Below, one piece after another: positions 26,149 to 35,575 of a DNA stretch of 64,000 nucleotides (position 1 is the stretch's first letter; the number at the start of each line of letters is the position of its first letter). The notes under the pieces were generated by a model that was given only the letters and a program-made list of their open reading frames with translations, searched no databases and was not told the DNA's origin. The stretch is from Bacteroidales bacterium (lineage in GTDB: Bacteria > Bacteroidota > Bacteroidia > Bacteroidales > F082): the NCBI GenBank assembly GCA_017632935.1, contig JAGBQJ010000049.1, forward strand, positions 124,001-188,000, written 5' to 3'. A program made the translations under genes and the position numbers.

Positions 26149-29100
26149 ATGAAAAAGAAAGTATTTTCTTTGATGATGACGCTTTTGCTCGCCTTTATCG
26201 GCGTGGCAAGGGCGGACGTGGTGACGATAGGCGATCCTACGTCAACCACGACGAATTCGTACTTGCCAGGGTACACCCTGTACGATTATGCGATTTCTCA
26301 GCAGATTTACACTGCTGACGAAATCGGTGTGGGCGGTACGATCAACACACTCACGATGTGGCTGAAGAACAGCTCCAGCTACGCTCGCAACATCAATGTT
26401 TACATGAAGGAAGTGAGCGAAAGCACGTTTGCCAGCAACACCTCATGGGTGAGCATGACGGCCAGCGACATGGTTGGCTCGTTCACCATGCCCAACAATG
26501 TTTCCACCCCCGTTGAGACGCCAATCACCCTCAGCACGCCTTTTGCCTACAGCGGCAACGGCAACCTGGTGATTTGCTTCCAGGATGTGACCGGCCAATG
26601 GAGTAGCGGCCTGGGTGGTGTTGAAATGGCAGCTAATGGCAACCAAGCCCTTTATGCCTATCGTGATGGCACAGAGTTCAACGTCTCCAATCCTGGTGTG
26701 ACTGGTACCCTTCTGGCCAAAAAGAACGTTGTGAGACTCAACATCACCACTGGCGGCGGTGGCGGCGGCGGCGGTGCTGGTGCTGGCGAACAAATCTTCG
26801 CCATGCAGGACGAACAAATCGTTGACACCGTCTACGTTGGCGCCCGCCCGAACGGCTGCTGGATGGAACCTTTCACCTTCCAGCTCATCAACACTGGCGC
26901 TGCCACGACGATCACCAACATCGACTGGACGCCTTTGGATTACTTCACCCTCGTGGCTCCTGAACTTCCCGTTGCTTTCGACAGCAATGACACTATCGAT
27001 GTTCAGCTGACCACTGGTGAATCCGACAACACCGATTGGCAGATGGTGGCCCTCTACGGCAACACTCGTCTCGCCGCCATTTGGAACGTCAAGGTTGAGC
27101 CTTACGATCCCATTTGCCCGGATGTGGTGGAAGAGGCCTACGACATCGATGAAGAGGAAAACAACAACAACCCGCTGCAACCTGGCTTCACGACCGCACT
27201 CAACGCCCACCAGATTCATTTAGACAAGGGTGGCGATGGCGAACTTCACAACGACTACACCCTGCCTTTCCCCGAAATTGAGGATGGCTACGATGCAGTC
27301 TACAAGTTCTCGGTCGAAAATGACGCTATGTTGACCGCCATCATGGACTCCACTGCCTATCAAGGCAAGGTGGCCCTCTACAGACAAGAAGGTGAAGAAT
27401 TTCCTCACCCCATGGCCGACAACAACTACACCGGCATTAGCCTCGGCATGAACACCGCTGGTTCCACTGGCAGTGGCAGCGGCTATGTAGCCATGATTGG
27501 CGATGAGGCTAGCACCAGCACCACTGGCTATGTGCCGATGTATTACCTTTACAACAACTCTTTGAGCACTCAGCTCTTCCTCGGCACCGAACTGGTCGCC
27601 TCTGGCGCCAACACCAACCCGATGGCCTCCATCAGTTGGTACAGCGAAAGCACATATGGCTACAATATCCAGAATATTAGCATTTGGATGGCTAACGTGA
27701 GCGACACCCAAGTGAGCGCTACCTCACCCCTCGGCAGCGGCATGACCCTCGTCTACAACGGCAACTTCCAAGAAGTGGTCGGTTGGAACGAGTTCGTCTT
27801 CAATTCTGGCAGCTTCGCTTGGGACGGACACAGCAACGTGCTCGTCATGGTGCAGATGAACAATGGCAACTGGGACAGCTCCATCTCCTGGAAGTGCCAC
27901 AACCCCGGCTTCACGGCCAGTAGCTATGTCTATCAAGACAATACTGCATATAACGCTGGTAGCTCGACCTACGGCATGAGCACCAGCAGCAGCATCCGTG
28001 CCAACACCAGGTTCAAGAGCAATGGCAGCCGCGCTGAAATCAGCCGCGACGTTGTGACGATTGGTGAGGGTACGGGTACGACCTATTACTTCCCCATCGA
28101 CAACTATTTCAACTACTCCTGCACGGAGCAGATCTACACTGCCGATGAGATTGGCACCGCCGGTACCATCAACAGCATCAGCTTCTACTACAACTACGGC
28201 ACTGCCTACACCGCCAACAACGTGACGATGTACATGAAGAACGTGACTCGCGACAGCTTCGCCAGCCAGACCGACTGCGAGCCTCTCGCAGCCAGCGACG
28301 TCGTGTGGACGGGCAGCATTGCCCCCACCGCTGCCGGTTGGTATACCTTCAACCTCGACACCCCGTTCTATTACGACGGCACGAGCAACCTGCTGGTGGC
28401 CTTCTTCGATGGCACTTCTGGCTATCCGGGAACGAGCTACACCTGGCGTCAGACCACGTCGCCCGGCTCGGCCAACATGGCTCTGCGCTATTACAGCGAC
28501 AGCAGCTGCCCGGATCCGTACAACTTGGCCACCTATGGCGGCAGCAAGGCGACGTACACTTACCGTTCCAACATCCAACTCGACATCACTCCTGGTAGTG
28601 GTGGCAATCAAGGCAGTGGTAATGAAGCTTTGAACATCAGCGCAGGCCCCGAAATCACCAACCTGCCTCTGATCCCGGGTACTTACTACCTGGTTTCTTC
28701 AGCCCTCACGAGCGATGACGACCATCTCGTCAACTTCGCCATCGATGCAATGCCTTGCCCGGCCATCGACGCTGAAGGCTTTGCCCTCAACCCGAGCCCG
28801 GCCGACGACGACACTGTCGGCGTTCAGCCGTCAAATGTCACCCTGCGTTGGATGGTGCCTGAATACACCACCAGATGGCGTATCATCATCGGCTCCACAT
28901 ACTGGCCGGAACTCAACCATCCCTACACTCAGTACTATCCTCAGGACGAAGACGGCAACTGGACTTGGTCAACCACAATCGCCAACAGCTGGAATGTGCC
29001 TGAAGACCTGTTCAACAACACCAACTACTTCTGGCGTGTTGAGTTCGCCAACGATGGTTGCGTGGATGGCGTGAGCAGCCCTGTGTTCGGCTTCACCACT

Positions 29101-32100
29101 CACCTCAACGTTCCTCAAGACCTCGTTGTGGAAGACGAGACCGTGTTTGAAGAAGACACCATCAGACTCAGCTGGCGCGCTGTTGTCGACCGTACCTACC
29201 GTAGATACTTCATCTACCGTAACTACGGTCCTGTCAGCAACAGTGCTGACGTGTTCGAGAAGATTGGTGAGACCACGGAGCATGACATCAATGCTACTTC
29301 CTTCGAAGATGGTCCTCTGTCGTACAACATGAACGGTTACACCTATTATGTGACTGCCGTTTACGACGAAGGCGAATCACATCCTTCCAACACCGTTAAC
29401 GTGAAGGTTTCCGGTAAGGGCTTCGTGAATGGTCACGTCTTCGAACAAGACGGTGTGGTCGGCATCGCCGGCGCCACTGTTCACATGGTGGGTAACGACG
29501 AGTTCGGCGGCAGCCACACCTATGACTTCATCACTGATGAAAACGGTTACTACGAAGGCACCGTTTATGCCACCACGCCTAACGATGGTGACAACAGCAA
29601 TGGCTACAACGGCTCTGCCTCATGCCCTGGCTACCAGCCCATCGACCACCCGGTCCAAGGCAACCCGATCGAGATTGTTTACAACCAGACCACGACTCCT
29701 ATCGACTACATGCTCGACGAGAACTTCTACGGTCCTTGCGGTGTCGTTGCCCAATACTATCCTGACTCGACCGACGTCAACGCCGAGTACGTGAAAGTGT
29801 ACTGGGGCTGCGGCCTGCCCACGGGTGCTATCATCGAGGACTTCGAAGACTTCGAGAACAGCAACTTCGAATGGCAGAACGATCCTACCTATCCTTGGAC
29901 GATTGTCGCCACCAACCCCTACGAAGGCGAATCCTGCCTGAAGAGCGGTGGTGCCGGCGTGGCCAACGTCAACAGCAACATGAGCGTGACGGTCAACGTG
30001 CCGCGTGACGGTGTGATGGCCTTCTATGGCAAGATCTCCTGCGAAAGCAACTGGGACTACGGTTACTTCTACATCGATGGCGTCGAGAAGGGCAGCTACA
30101 CTGGTGCTGGCAGCTGGGTTGAACGTACCTTCCCCATCACCGCTGGTGAGCACACCTTCAAGTGGAGCTACCAAAAGGACAGCAGCGTCAACAACAACGA
30201 CGACTGCTTCTATGTCGACTACATCACCTTCTGGCGTCCTGAAGAGAGCCAAAGCAGAAACGACAACAACCGTGCCTTCTCGCACTACCGCGTGTATCGT
30301 ACGAACTGCTACAATCCTGGTCCTTACGACTCCATCCCGAACGATGTGGAGCCCTTCTATCCCAACCCGATGAGCACCAGCGTGCTGAGCTGCGAAGTGA
30401 CTGACACCGTCTACATCGACACTTATTGGGCTGACCCGGAGATCACTCCTCCTGGCGTCTACAAGTGGGGTGTGGGTTGCGTCTACGTAGGCAACCGCGG
30501 CGAAGAGATTGAAAGCCCCATCACCTGGAGCGAGCCTGTCCATGTGGTGCCTGCAGCTGCTGCTACTGAAACCCGCGACGTCGTGACCATCGGTGACGGC
30601 ACTGGCACAACCTACTACGGTCCTTACAACAGCTTGTGGGGCTACTCCTTCGTTGAGCAGGTCTACACCGCTGCTGAAATCGGCACCGCCGGTACCATCA
30701 ACTCGATCAGCTTCAACATGAGTGAAAGCGAAGCCGATCAAACCAACCAGATCGATGTCTTCATGAAGAACGTCTCGAGAACCAGCTTTGCTGACAATGC
30801 TGACTGGGAGCCTGTCACGAACTCCGACAAGGTGTTCAGCGGCACGGTCACCTTCCAGGGTGGTTGGACCACCATCACGCTCGACAACCCGTTCTACTAC
30901 AACGGCACCGACAACCTGATGATTGGTATGCACGAGTACACGTCTGGCTATAGCACGCGTTACTTCTATTACACCACTGTTAGTAATGCTTTGATCTCTG
31001 GTCACAGCGACACTTCGGATCCTGATCCGACCAACATGGCTGCCTTCACTGGCACCAAGTATGTCCAGAACTACCGTAACAACATCCAAATCGACATCAC
31101 TCCTGGTGGCGGTGGCGGCAGCGGTACTCTGGAGAACCTGTATCCTGCTGGCAACGAGCCGATCCAAGAGGAACGCGAGAGCGTCATCGTCTGGTCGAAC
31201 TGCCTCGACAAGGACATGTACATCAATCCTGTTGACGTGACTGTGTTGCTCAACAGCGCCGACAGTCCGGAAGGCGCCGTCGTGACCTTGACCAACCTCA
31301 ACGAGGTTGAAGAGGATGCCTATGGCGTTGATCCTGTCACCCTCGACGAAAGCGGCTTCTATGCTTGGGAAACCTTCCGTAGAGGTTACTATGCCGTTAA
31401 GGTTGAACTCGAAGGCTACTACACCATCTACGATACGGCCGACATTTGGAATGCTCCTACGCATCTCCGTTATGTGATGATTGAACAGCTCAGCGGTGTG
31501 AGCAACGTCTACGTCTCCCGCACTGGCTGGGCCATGTGGGACGAGCCTACCTATGATGGCGGTGAAGCTGGTGGACCGAGAGTCATTGACTTTGAAGGTC
31601 AAGCGATTCCGGAAGACTTCACCAATAGCGCACAATATCCTTGGACGGTGGTCAACAATGCTCCTAGCCACGACAGCTACTGCATGAAGAGCGGTAACGG
31701 CGGTGTTGCCAGCAGCACCTCGGCCATCTCGGTCACAGTTGACTACGCAGCCGACGGTACCGTCAGCTTCGACGGCGGTTGCTGGGGCGAAGGTACATCC
31801 ACTGCTTGGGACCAGTGCGTCTTCTCTATTGACGGCGCACAGCAGTTTGCCAATGGTGCACTCCAAACATGGAACAACTACAGCTACAACGTTGCTGCCG
31901 GTAGCCACACCTTCGAGTGGAAATACACGAAGGACAGCTCTGTCAATCCTGATACCGATGCCTTCTTCGTTGACAACATCACGTTTGCCGGTGGCCGCGT
32001 CCGCGAGGACAACCGTCACTTCGAGTATTATAAGGTGTTGTGCACCAGCATCGACGGTGTGCCGATCTTCAACCACAATGTCGTGGTCCCGATGTGCCAG

Positions 32101-35019
32101 CTGTCGACCAACGAGCCTTACAACGCTCCGCTGGTTGAAGGCGAACACTACCTCTGCAAGGTCGCTGTGATGTACAGCACTGGCATGAGCGAATGGAGCG
32201 AGCCCGTTGAATGGGAGTATGAGCCTTGCGACCACTGGGGACCTGTCGACGATGTCGCAGTGACCACCCTCAACCAAGGCAACCACATTGAGTGGGTGTT
32301 TGAACACGGCTTCAACCCGTATGCTAACGATTCTCTGAATCCTGACGATCCGCAAGGTGGTGACAATGTCACGGTTATCTTGCGCACGGACGATGTTTGG
32401 GGAGATGGTAGCGGCTACCAGATGCTGCTTGACGCCGATGCCACAGCTTGCGGTATTGACTTCCAAGCCACTGGCGGCTATGCTCCTACGAGCTATGCCA
32501 ACTTCGAGTACATGATTCCCGAAGATGCCGATCCTAACTTGAACACGACGCACATGATCTGCAACTCCAGCGGTAGCGTTGTCATTCCTGCTGGTGTGTA
32601 TGACTGGGTGATTTGCAACCCGACTCCTGGCGATGCCAACTACATTGCCTCGTCTAACGGCAACATTGGCGGTCGTTACGATGACTTTACCTTCGAGGCT
32701 GGTCACACCTATGAGTTCTATGTCTATTTCGGCGGCTATAACGATGCTACCGACCTGACTGTGACGGGTGGCGCCAAGAGCTTCAGAAGCATGGGTCAAC
32801 CCAACATCGACTGCAAGGATATCACCAAGGTCAAGCCTATTGCTGGCGGCAAGGGCGGTGGACTTAACCTTACCATTGGTGGTGAGTTCTACACGCAATA
32901 TGCCGAAGACGGCGTGATGCTGAACTTCTTTGCCGAGGATAATGTCTACTTCAGAGCCTACTTCCTCTACACCCTTAGCAAGGACAACCGCTTCAAGGTG
33001 ATGGCAGGCGAGAAGTACGGTATGTTCATCGTCAACCCGACTGACGAGATGTACGACTTCATGGATGCATTCGAAGACTTCTATAGCAATGCCGTCGCTG
33101 ACTTCGCAGTGATGAGCAAGCCTGAAGTCACTGAAGCTACAAGCATCTGGAAGAGCGGTATTGCTCCTACCGATTACCTCTGGATCATGATGGACGTGTA
33201 TTCCATTACATCGAGAAGCGAGAACGACAATTGCCTCAATTCGTTGCCGTTCTGCACTTCAGAAGTGATTGAGTTCCCCGCTGCTCACGATGGCGGTGCC
33301 ACGGCTGAGGAAAATGCTGAATTCGGTTGCGTCAGCAGCCAACCTTATCCGTCATGGTATCACATGAGAATAGCAAGTGCTGGCCAGTTTGTCATCCACA
33401 TGGAAGCCCATGATCCTGACAACCCGAGCGCTAATAGAGACATTGACTATTGCCTCTGGGGACCGTTTGACGATCCGTATGAGCCTTGCGCTAATGATTT
33501 GACTTGCGATAAGATCATTGACTGCAGCTATTCTGCTGCAAGCGTTGAGGATGCTTATGTGGGTTATCCGTTGTCACAACATGATCACGATGGTTCTTCA
33601 CTCGCCGATGGCTCCTGCATTAACTACCATGTGCCTGAAGTGGGTGAGTACTACATCCTGATGATTACGAACTACTCGCAGCAACAGTGCAACATTTCGT
33701 TCACCAAGACCGAAGGTGAAGGCGAAACCGACTGCAACATCGTCAATCCTACTGTTGACATCATCGGCTTCTTGATCACCATGGATGGTGAGTATCTCGA
33801 TATCGTTGGTCCTGACGTGCGTGACTACTTGCACGAAGGCGAGTATGGCGAACACACCTACTGCGTCCGCCCGATCTATCCTGGCGAAATGGTGCTGCCC
33901 GACCACAACTACGGTTGGTCCATGGGTTGCCCGGTCTGCCAAGAGACTGGCGGTGGCTTCACCTGCCTGCCTGGCGATCCTATCCACGCCGAAGTGCTCA
34001 ATGCTACCGACCAGGTGAAGATCTGGTGGGGTGAGCAAGAGCCCGAGCCGGAACCCTTCTTCGAGGACTTCGAAGGCGGTGATATTCCTGAGGGCTGGCT
34101 GGTTGTCCGTAATGGCGGTGGCACCGAAGCCACTGACTGGCATGTGATTAACGGTGAAACTGCATTCAGCAGCGGCCCGATGCCTGCTCATAGCGGCACC
34201 TATATGGTCATGGGCAGAAGCTGGAGCGGTAGCGCCTACAACGTCGACAACTGGCTGATTACGCCTCAGGTCAACCTCGGTGGCATGTTGAGCTACTGGG
34301 TGCAGGACGACGGTCAATATCACGAGAATGTTGACGTGTACGTCTCCACCACCACCACCGACATCAACGCCTTCACGCTGCTGGCTGATCCCGCCAGTGC
34401 TACAGCCGACTGGTCTGAACGCACTGTTGACTTGACCAGCTACAATGGCCAGATGGGTTACATCGCCTTCCGTCTCGTCGACAACGACCAAGACTACATC
34501 TTCATCGACGATGTGACGATTGGCGCCGGTCGTAGCAACCGTGTCGAGATCGATCACTACAACGTGTATCGTTCCGAAGACAACGTCGAGTACGCTGTTG
34601 TTGGCACTGTCAACTACGTTGAAGGTCAGACCTACTACGAGTACATCGACACGCCTGATGCCGCTGGCACTTACTTCTACAAGGTGACGGCCGTGTATGA
34701 CGATGGCTGCGAATCCGACGGTGCTCCGGCCTTCGACAACCCGGACAACAACTATGTTGAGGTTACCGTGACTGGTTTGGACGAGAACAACGACAAGGTT
34801 GCCCTCTACCCGAACCCGACCAACGGCAACGTGACCATCGAAGCCAATGGCATGAACCGCATCATCGTGGTGAGTGTCCTCGGTCAGGTGGTCTTCGACA
34901 CCGAACTCGATGCCGACAGCTACACCTTGAACATGGGTCAGTTCAACGCTGGCATGTACATGGTGCGCGTCTACACTGAGGACGGCATGACCGTGAAACG
35001 CGTCACTGTCATGAAATAA
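26149..35019 (+). CDS. giant HagA-like adhesin with T9SS sorting domain
   Basis: The 2956-residue protein starts with a signal peptide (MKKKVFSLMM..., cleaved near ARA-DVV). I chose ATG 26149 because the upstream in-frame ATG at 25900 lies inside the terminator. Domains in order: repeat A1 (residues 23-200), Gly-rich linker, Ig-like region, repeats A2 (445-625) and A3 (634-822), Fn3-like region, a CarboxypepD_reg-like fold (1092-1195), a jelly-roll module (1229-1365), repeat A4 (1475-1660), a second jelly-roll (1813-1948), a DUF2436-like domain (2071-2208; WGDGSGYQMLLDADATA), a PFCTS module (2358-2540), a cleaved-adhesin-like domain (2637-2796), Fn3, and a C-terminal sorting domain (2883-2956, LYPNPTNGN). 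DUF2436 is known from gingipains and HagA of Porphyromonas gingivalis. No protease domain is present, so it is an adhesin or haemagglutinin rather than an enzyme. Codon use is strongly biased (AAC, GAC, TAC), unlike the polysaccharide genes. Confidence 0.93.
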   Translation: MKKKVFSLMMTLLLAFIGVARADVVTIGDPTSTTTNSYLPGYTLYDYAISQQIYTADEIGVGGTINTLTMWLKNSSSYARNINVYMKEVSESTFASNTSWVSMTASDMVGSFTMPNNVSTPVETPITLSTPFAYSGNGNLVICFQDVTGQWSSGLGGVEMAANGNQALYAYRDGTEFNVSNPGVTGTLLAKKNVVRLNITTGGGGGGGGAGAGEQIFAMQDEQIVDTVYVGARPNGCWMEPFTFQLINTGAATTITNIDWTPLDYFTLVAPELPVAFDSNDTIDVQLTTGESDNTDWQMVALYGNTRLAAIWNVKVEPYDPICPDVVEEAYDIDEEENNNNPLQPGFTTALNAHQIHLDKGGDGELHNDYTLPFPEIEDGYDAVYKFSVENDAMLTAIMDSTAYQGKVALYRQEGEEFPHPMADNNYTGISLGMNTAGSTGSGSGYVAMIGDEASTSTTGYVPMYYLYNNSLSTQLFLGTELVASGANTNPMASISWYSESTYGYNIQNISIWMANVSDTQVSATSPLGSGMTLVYNGNFQEVVGWNEFVFNSGSFAWDGHSNVLVMVQMNNGNWDSSISWKCHNPGFTASSYVYQDNTAYNAGSSTYGMSTSSSIRANTRFKSNGSRAEISRDVVTIGEGTGTTYYFPIDNYFNYSCTEQIYTADEIGTAGTINSISFYYNYGTAYTANNVTMYMKNVTRDSFASQTDCEPLAASDVVWTGSIAPTAAGWYTFNLDTPFYYDGTSNLLVAFFDGTSGYPGTSYTWRQTTSPGSANMALRYYSDSSCPDPYNLATYGGSKATYTYRSNIQLDITPGSGGNQGSGNEALNISAGPEITNLPLIPGTYYLVSSALTSDDDHLVNFAIDAMPCPAIDAEGFALNPSPADDDTVGVQPSNVTLRWMVPEYTTRWRIIIGSTYWPELNHPYTQYYPQDEDGNWTWSTTIANSWNVPEDLFNNTNYFWRVEFANDGCVDGVSSPVFGFTTHLNVPQDLVVEDETVFEEDTIRLSWRAVVDRTYRRYFIYRNYGPVSNSADVFEKIGETTEHDINATSFEDGPLSYNMNGYTYYVTAVYDEGESHPSNTVNVKVSGKGFVNGHVFEQDGVVGIAGATVHMVGNDEFGGSHTYDFITDENGYYEGTVYATTPNDGDNSNGYNGSASCPGYQPIDHPVQGNPIEIVYNQTTTPIDYMLDENFYGPCGVVAQYYPDSTDVNAEYVKVYWGCGLPTGAIIEDFEDFENSNFEWQNDPTYPWTIVATNPYEGESCLKSGGAGVANVNSNMSVTVNVPRDGVMAFYGKISCESNWDYGYFYIDGVEKGSYTGAGSWVERTFPITAGEHTFKWSYQKDSSVNNNDDCFYVDYITFWRPEESQSRNDNNRAFSHYRVYRTNCYNPGPYDSIPNDVEPFYPNPMSTSVLSCEVTDTVYIDTYWADPEITPPGVYKWGVGCVYVGNRGEEIESPITWSEPVHVVPAAAATETRDVVTIGDGTGTTYYGPYNSLWGYSFVEQVYTAAEIGTAGTINSISFNMSESEADQTNQIDVFMKNVSRTSFADNADWEPVTNSDKVFSGTVTFQGGWTTITLDNPFYYNGTDNLMIGMHEYTSGYSTRYFYYTTVSNALISGHSDTSDPDPTNMAAFTGTKYVQNYRNNIQIDITPGGGGGSGTLENLYPAGNEPIQEERESVIVWSNCLDKDMYINPVDVTVLLNSADSPEGAVVTLTNLNEVEEDAYGVDPVTLDESGFYAWETFRRGYYAVKVELEGYYTIYDTADIWNAPTHLRYVMIEQLSGVSNVYVSRTGWAMWDEPTYDGGEAGGPRVIDFEGQAIPEDFTNSAQYPWTVVNNAPSHDSYCMKSGNGGVASSTSAISVTVDYAADGTVSFDGGCWGEGTSTAWDQCVFSIDGAQQFANGALQTWNNYSYNVAAGSHTFEWKYTKDSSVNPDTDAFFVDNITFAGGRVREDNRHFEYYKVLCTSIDGVPIFNHNVVVPMCQLSTNEPYNAPLVEGEHYLCKVAVMYSTGMSEWSEPVEWEYEPCDHWGPVDDVAVTTLNQGNHIEWVFEHGFNPYANDSLNPDDPQGGDNVTVILRTDDVWGDGSGYQMLLDADATACGIDFQATGGYAPTSYANFEYMIPEDADPNLNTTHMICNSSGSVVIPAGVYDWVICNPTPGDANYIASSNGNIGGRYDDFTFEAGHTYEFYVYFGGYNDATDLTVTGGAKSFRSMGQPNIDCKDITKVKPIAGGKGGGLNLTIGGEFYTQYAEDGVMLNFFAEDNVYFRAYFLYTLSKDNRFKVMAGEKYGMFIVNPTDEMYDFMDAFEDFYSNAVADFAVMSKPEVTEATSIWKSGIAPTDYLWIMMDVYSITSRSENDNCLNSLPFCTSEVIEFPAAHDGGATAEENAEFGCVSSQPYPSWYHMRIASAGQFVIHMEAHDPDNPSANRDIDYCLWGPFDDPYEPCANDLTCDKIIDCSYSAASVEDAYVGYPLSQHDHDGSSLADGSCINYHVPEVGEYYILMITNYSQQQCNISFTKTEGEGETDCNIVNPTVDIIGFLITMDGEYLDIVGPDVRDYLHEGEYGEHTYCVRPIYPGEMVLPDHNYGWSMGCPVCQETGGGFTCLPGDPIHAEVLNATDQVKIWWGEQEPEPEPFFEDFEGGDIPEGWLVVRNGGGTEATDWHVINGETAFSSGPMPAHSGTYMVMGRSWSGSAYNVDNWLITPQVNLGGMLSYWVQDDGQYHENVDVYVSTTTTDINAFTLLADPASATADWSERTVDLTSYNGQMGYIAFRLVDNDQDYIFIDDVTIGAGRSNRVEIDHYNVYRSEDNVEYAVVGTVNYVEGQTYYEYIDTPDAAGTYFYKVTAVYDDGCESDGAPAFDNPDNNYVEVTVTGLDENNDKVALYPNPTNGNVTIEANGMNRIIVVSVLGQVVFDTELDADSYTLNMGQFNAGMYMVRVYTEDGMTVKRVTVMK
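26215..31120 (+). repeat. four copies of a ~185-residue unnamed domain
   Basis: Copies lie at about 26215-26750, 27480-28020, 28047-28620 and 30572-31120. Shared features are VVTIGDGTGTTYY at the start, EQIYTADEIGTAGTINSI, MKNV with SFA, then PFYYDGTxNLL and YRxNIQLDITPGG at the end. Copies 1, 3 and 4 are close; copy 2 is divergent. Copies 1, 3 and 4 end in glycine-rich linkers. I do not know a named family for it. Confidence 0.8.
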
Positions 35020-35052
35020 ATGACGTCGCGGGATTGATTCCCGCAAAAAATC

Positions 35053-35086
35053 GGGCGGCACCCCTTGTGGGTGTCGCCCTTTTTTT
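35053..35086 (+). terminator. rho-independent terminator of the adhesin gene
   Basis: An 11-base-pair stem GGGCGGCACCC with GGGTGTCGCCC (one G-U pair) encloses a 5-base loop and runs into seven Ts. It lies 33 bases after the adhesin stop codon. Confidence 0.92.
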
Positions 35087-35116
35087 GTACGTTTGCAGAA
35101 TCAAAACAATGTCGTT

Positions 35117-35557
35117 ATGGAATACTACTATTGGCTCATTGCCGCCATCGTGCTGGTGATTCTCGAGATCTGCACCGCAGGTTTCGGAATCCTATGTTTT
35201 GCCATCGGTGCCGCTTTTGCGGCTTTGGTGTCTGGCTTGGCGGGAAGCGATACCCTCACGTGGCAGATTGTGGTTTTCGCCGTGGTCTCCTTGCTGACCT
35301 TCATCTTCCTCAGGCCTGTGGTTATGCGCTTTTTGGACAAGAAATCTAAGGACGTCAAGACCAACGCTGAAGCCATCATCGGGCGGAAAGGCATGGTCTC
35401 CGAGCGCATCGACGCTTCTCAGCATACAGGTCGCGTGGCCATCGACGGCGACGACTGGAAAGCGGTCTCCGAAGACGGCTCGGTCATCGAGAAAGGCTCC
35501 GATGTCGAGATCATCAAATTGGATAGCATTATTGTAACGGTTAGAAAATGTGAATAA
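35117..35557 (+). CDS. NfeD family membrane protein
   Basis: The 146-residue protein has two to three N-terminal transmembrane segments (WLIAAIVLVILEICTAGFG, then AALVSGLAG and IVVFAVVSLLTFIFLR) and a soluble C-terminal OB-fold (GRKGMVSERID, GRVAIDGDDWKAVSEDG, GSDVEIIKLD). That layout is the short NfeD (NfeD1b) type, which partners SPFH-domain proteins in membranes. The next gene, 18 bases downstream, encodes just such a protein. ATG 35117 is preferred; a TTG at 35093 would add eight polar residues. Confidence 0.9.
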   Translation: MEYYYWLIAAIVLVILEICTAGFGILCFAIGAAFAALVSGLAGSDTLTWQIVVFAVVSLLTFIFLRPVVMRFLDKKSKDVKTNAEAIIGRKGMVSERIDASQHTGRVAIDGDDWKAVSEDGSVIEKGSDVEIIKLDSIIVTVRKCE

Positions 35558-35575
35558 TCAAATAATTATAACATC

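Noticed and set aside
26752..26785. poly-glycine run as a possible frameshift or assembly error
   Set aside because: The reading frame continues cleanly and similar linkers end other copies of the same domain, so it is a genuine linker.
29620..32898. 1092-residue open frame antisense to the giant adhesin
   Set aside because: The sense frame encodes recognisable domains and repeats with a signal peptide and a T9SS tail. The antisense frame has no signal, motif or start context and arises from the codon bias of the gene.
33598..35061. 487-residue antisense frame at the 3' end of the adhesin gene
   Set aside because: It opposes the DUF2436-like, PFCTS and cleaved-adhesin region and the T9SS tail. 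No motif is visible in it.
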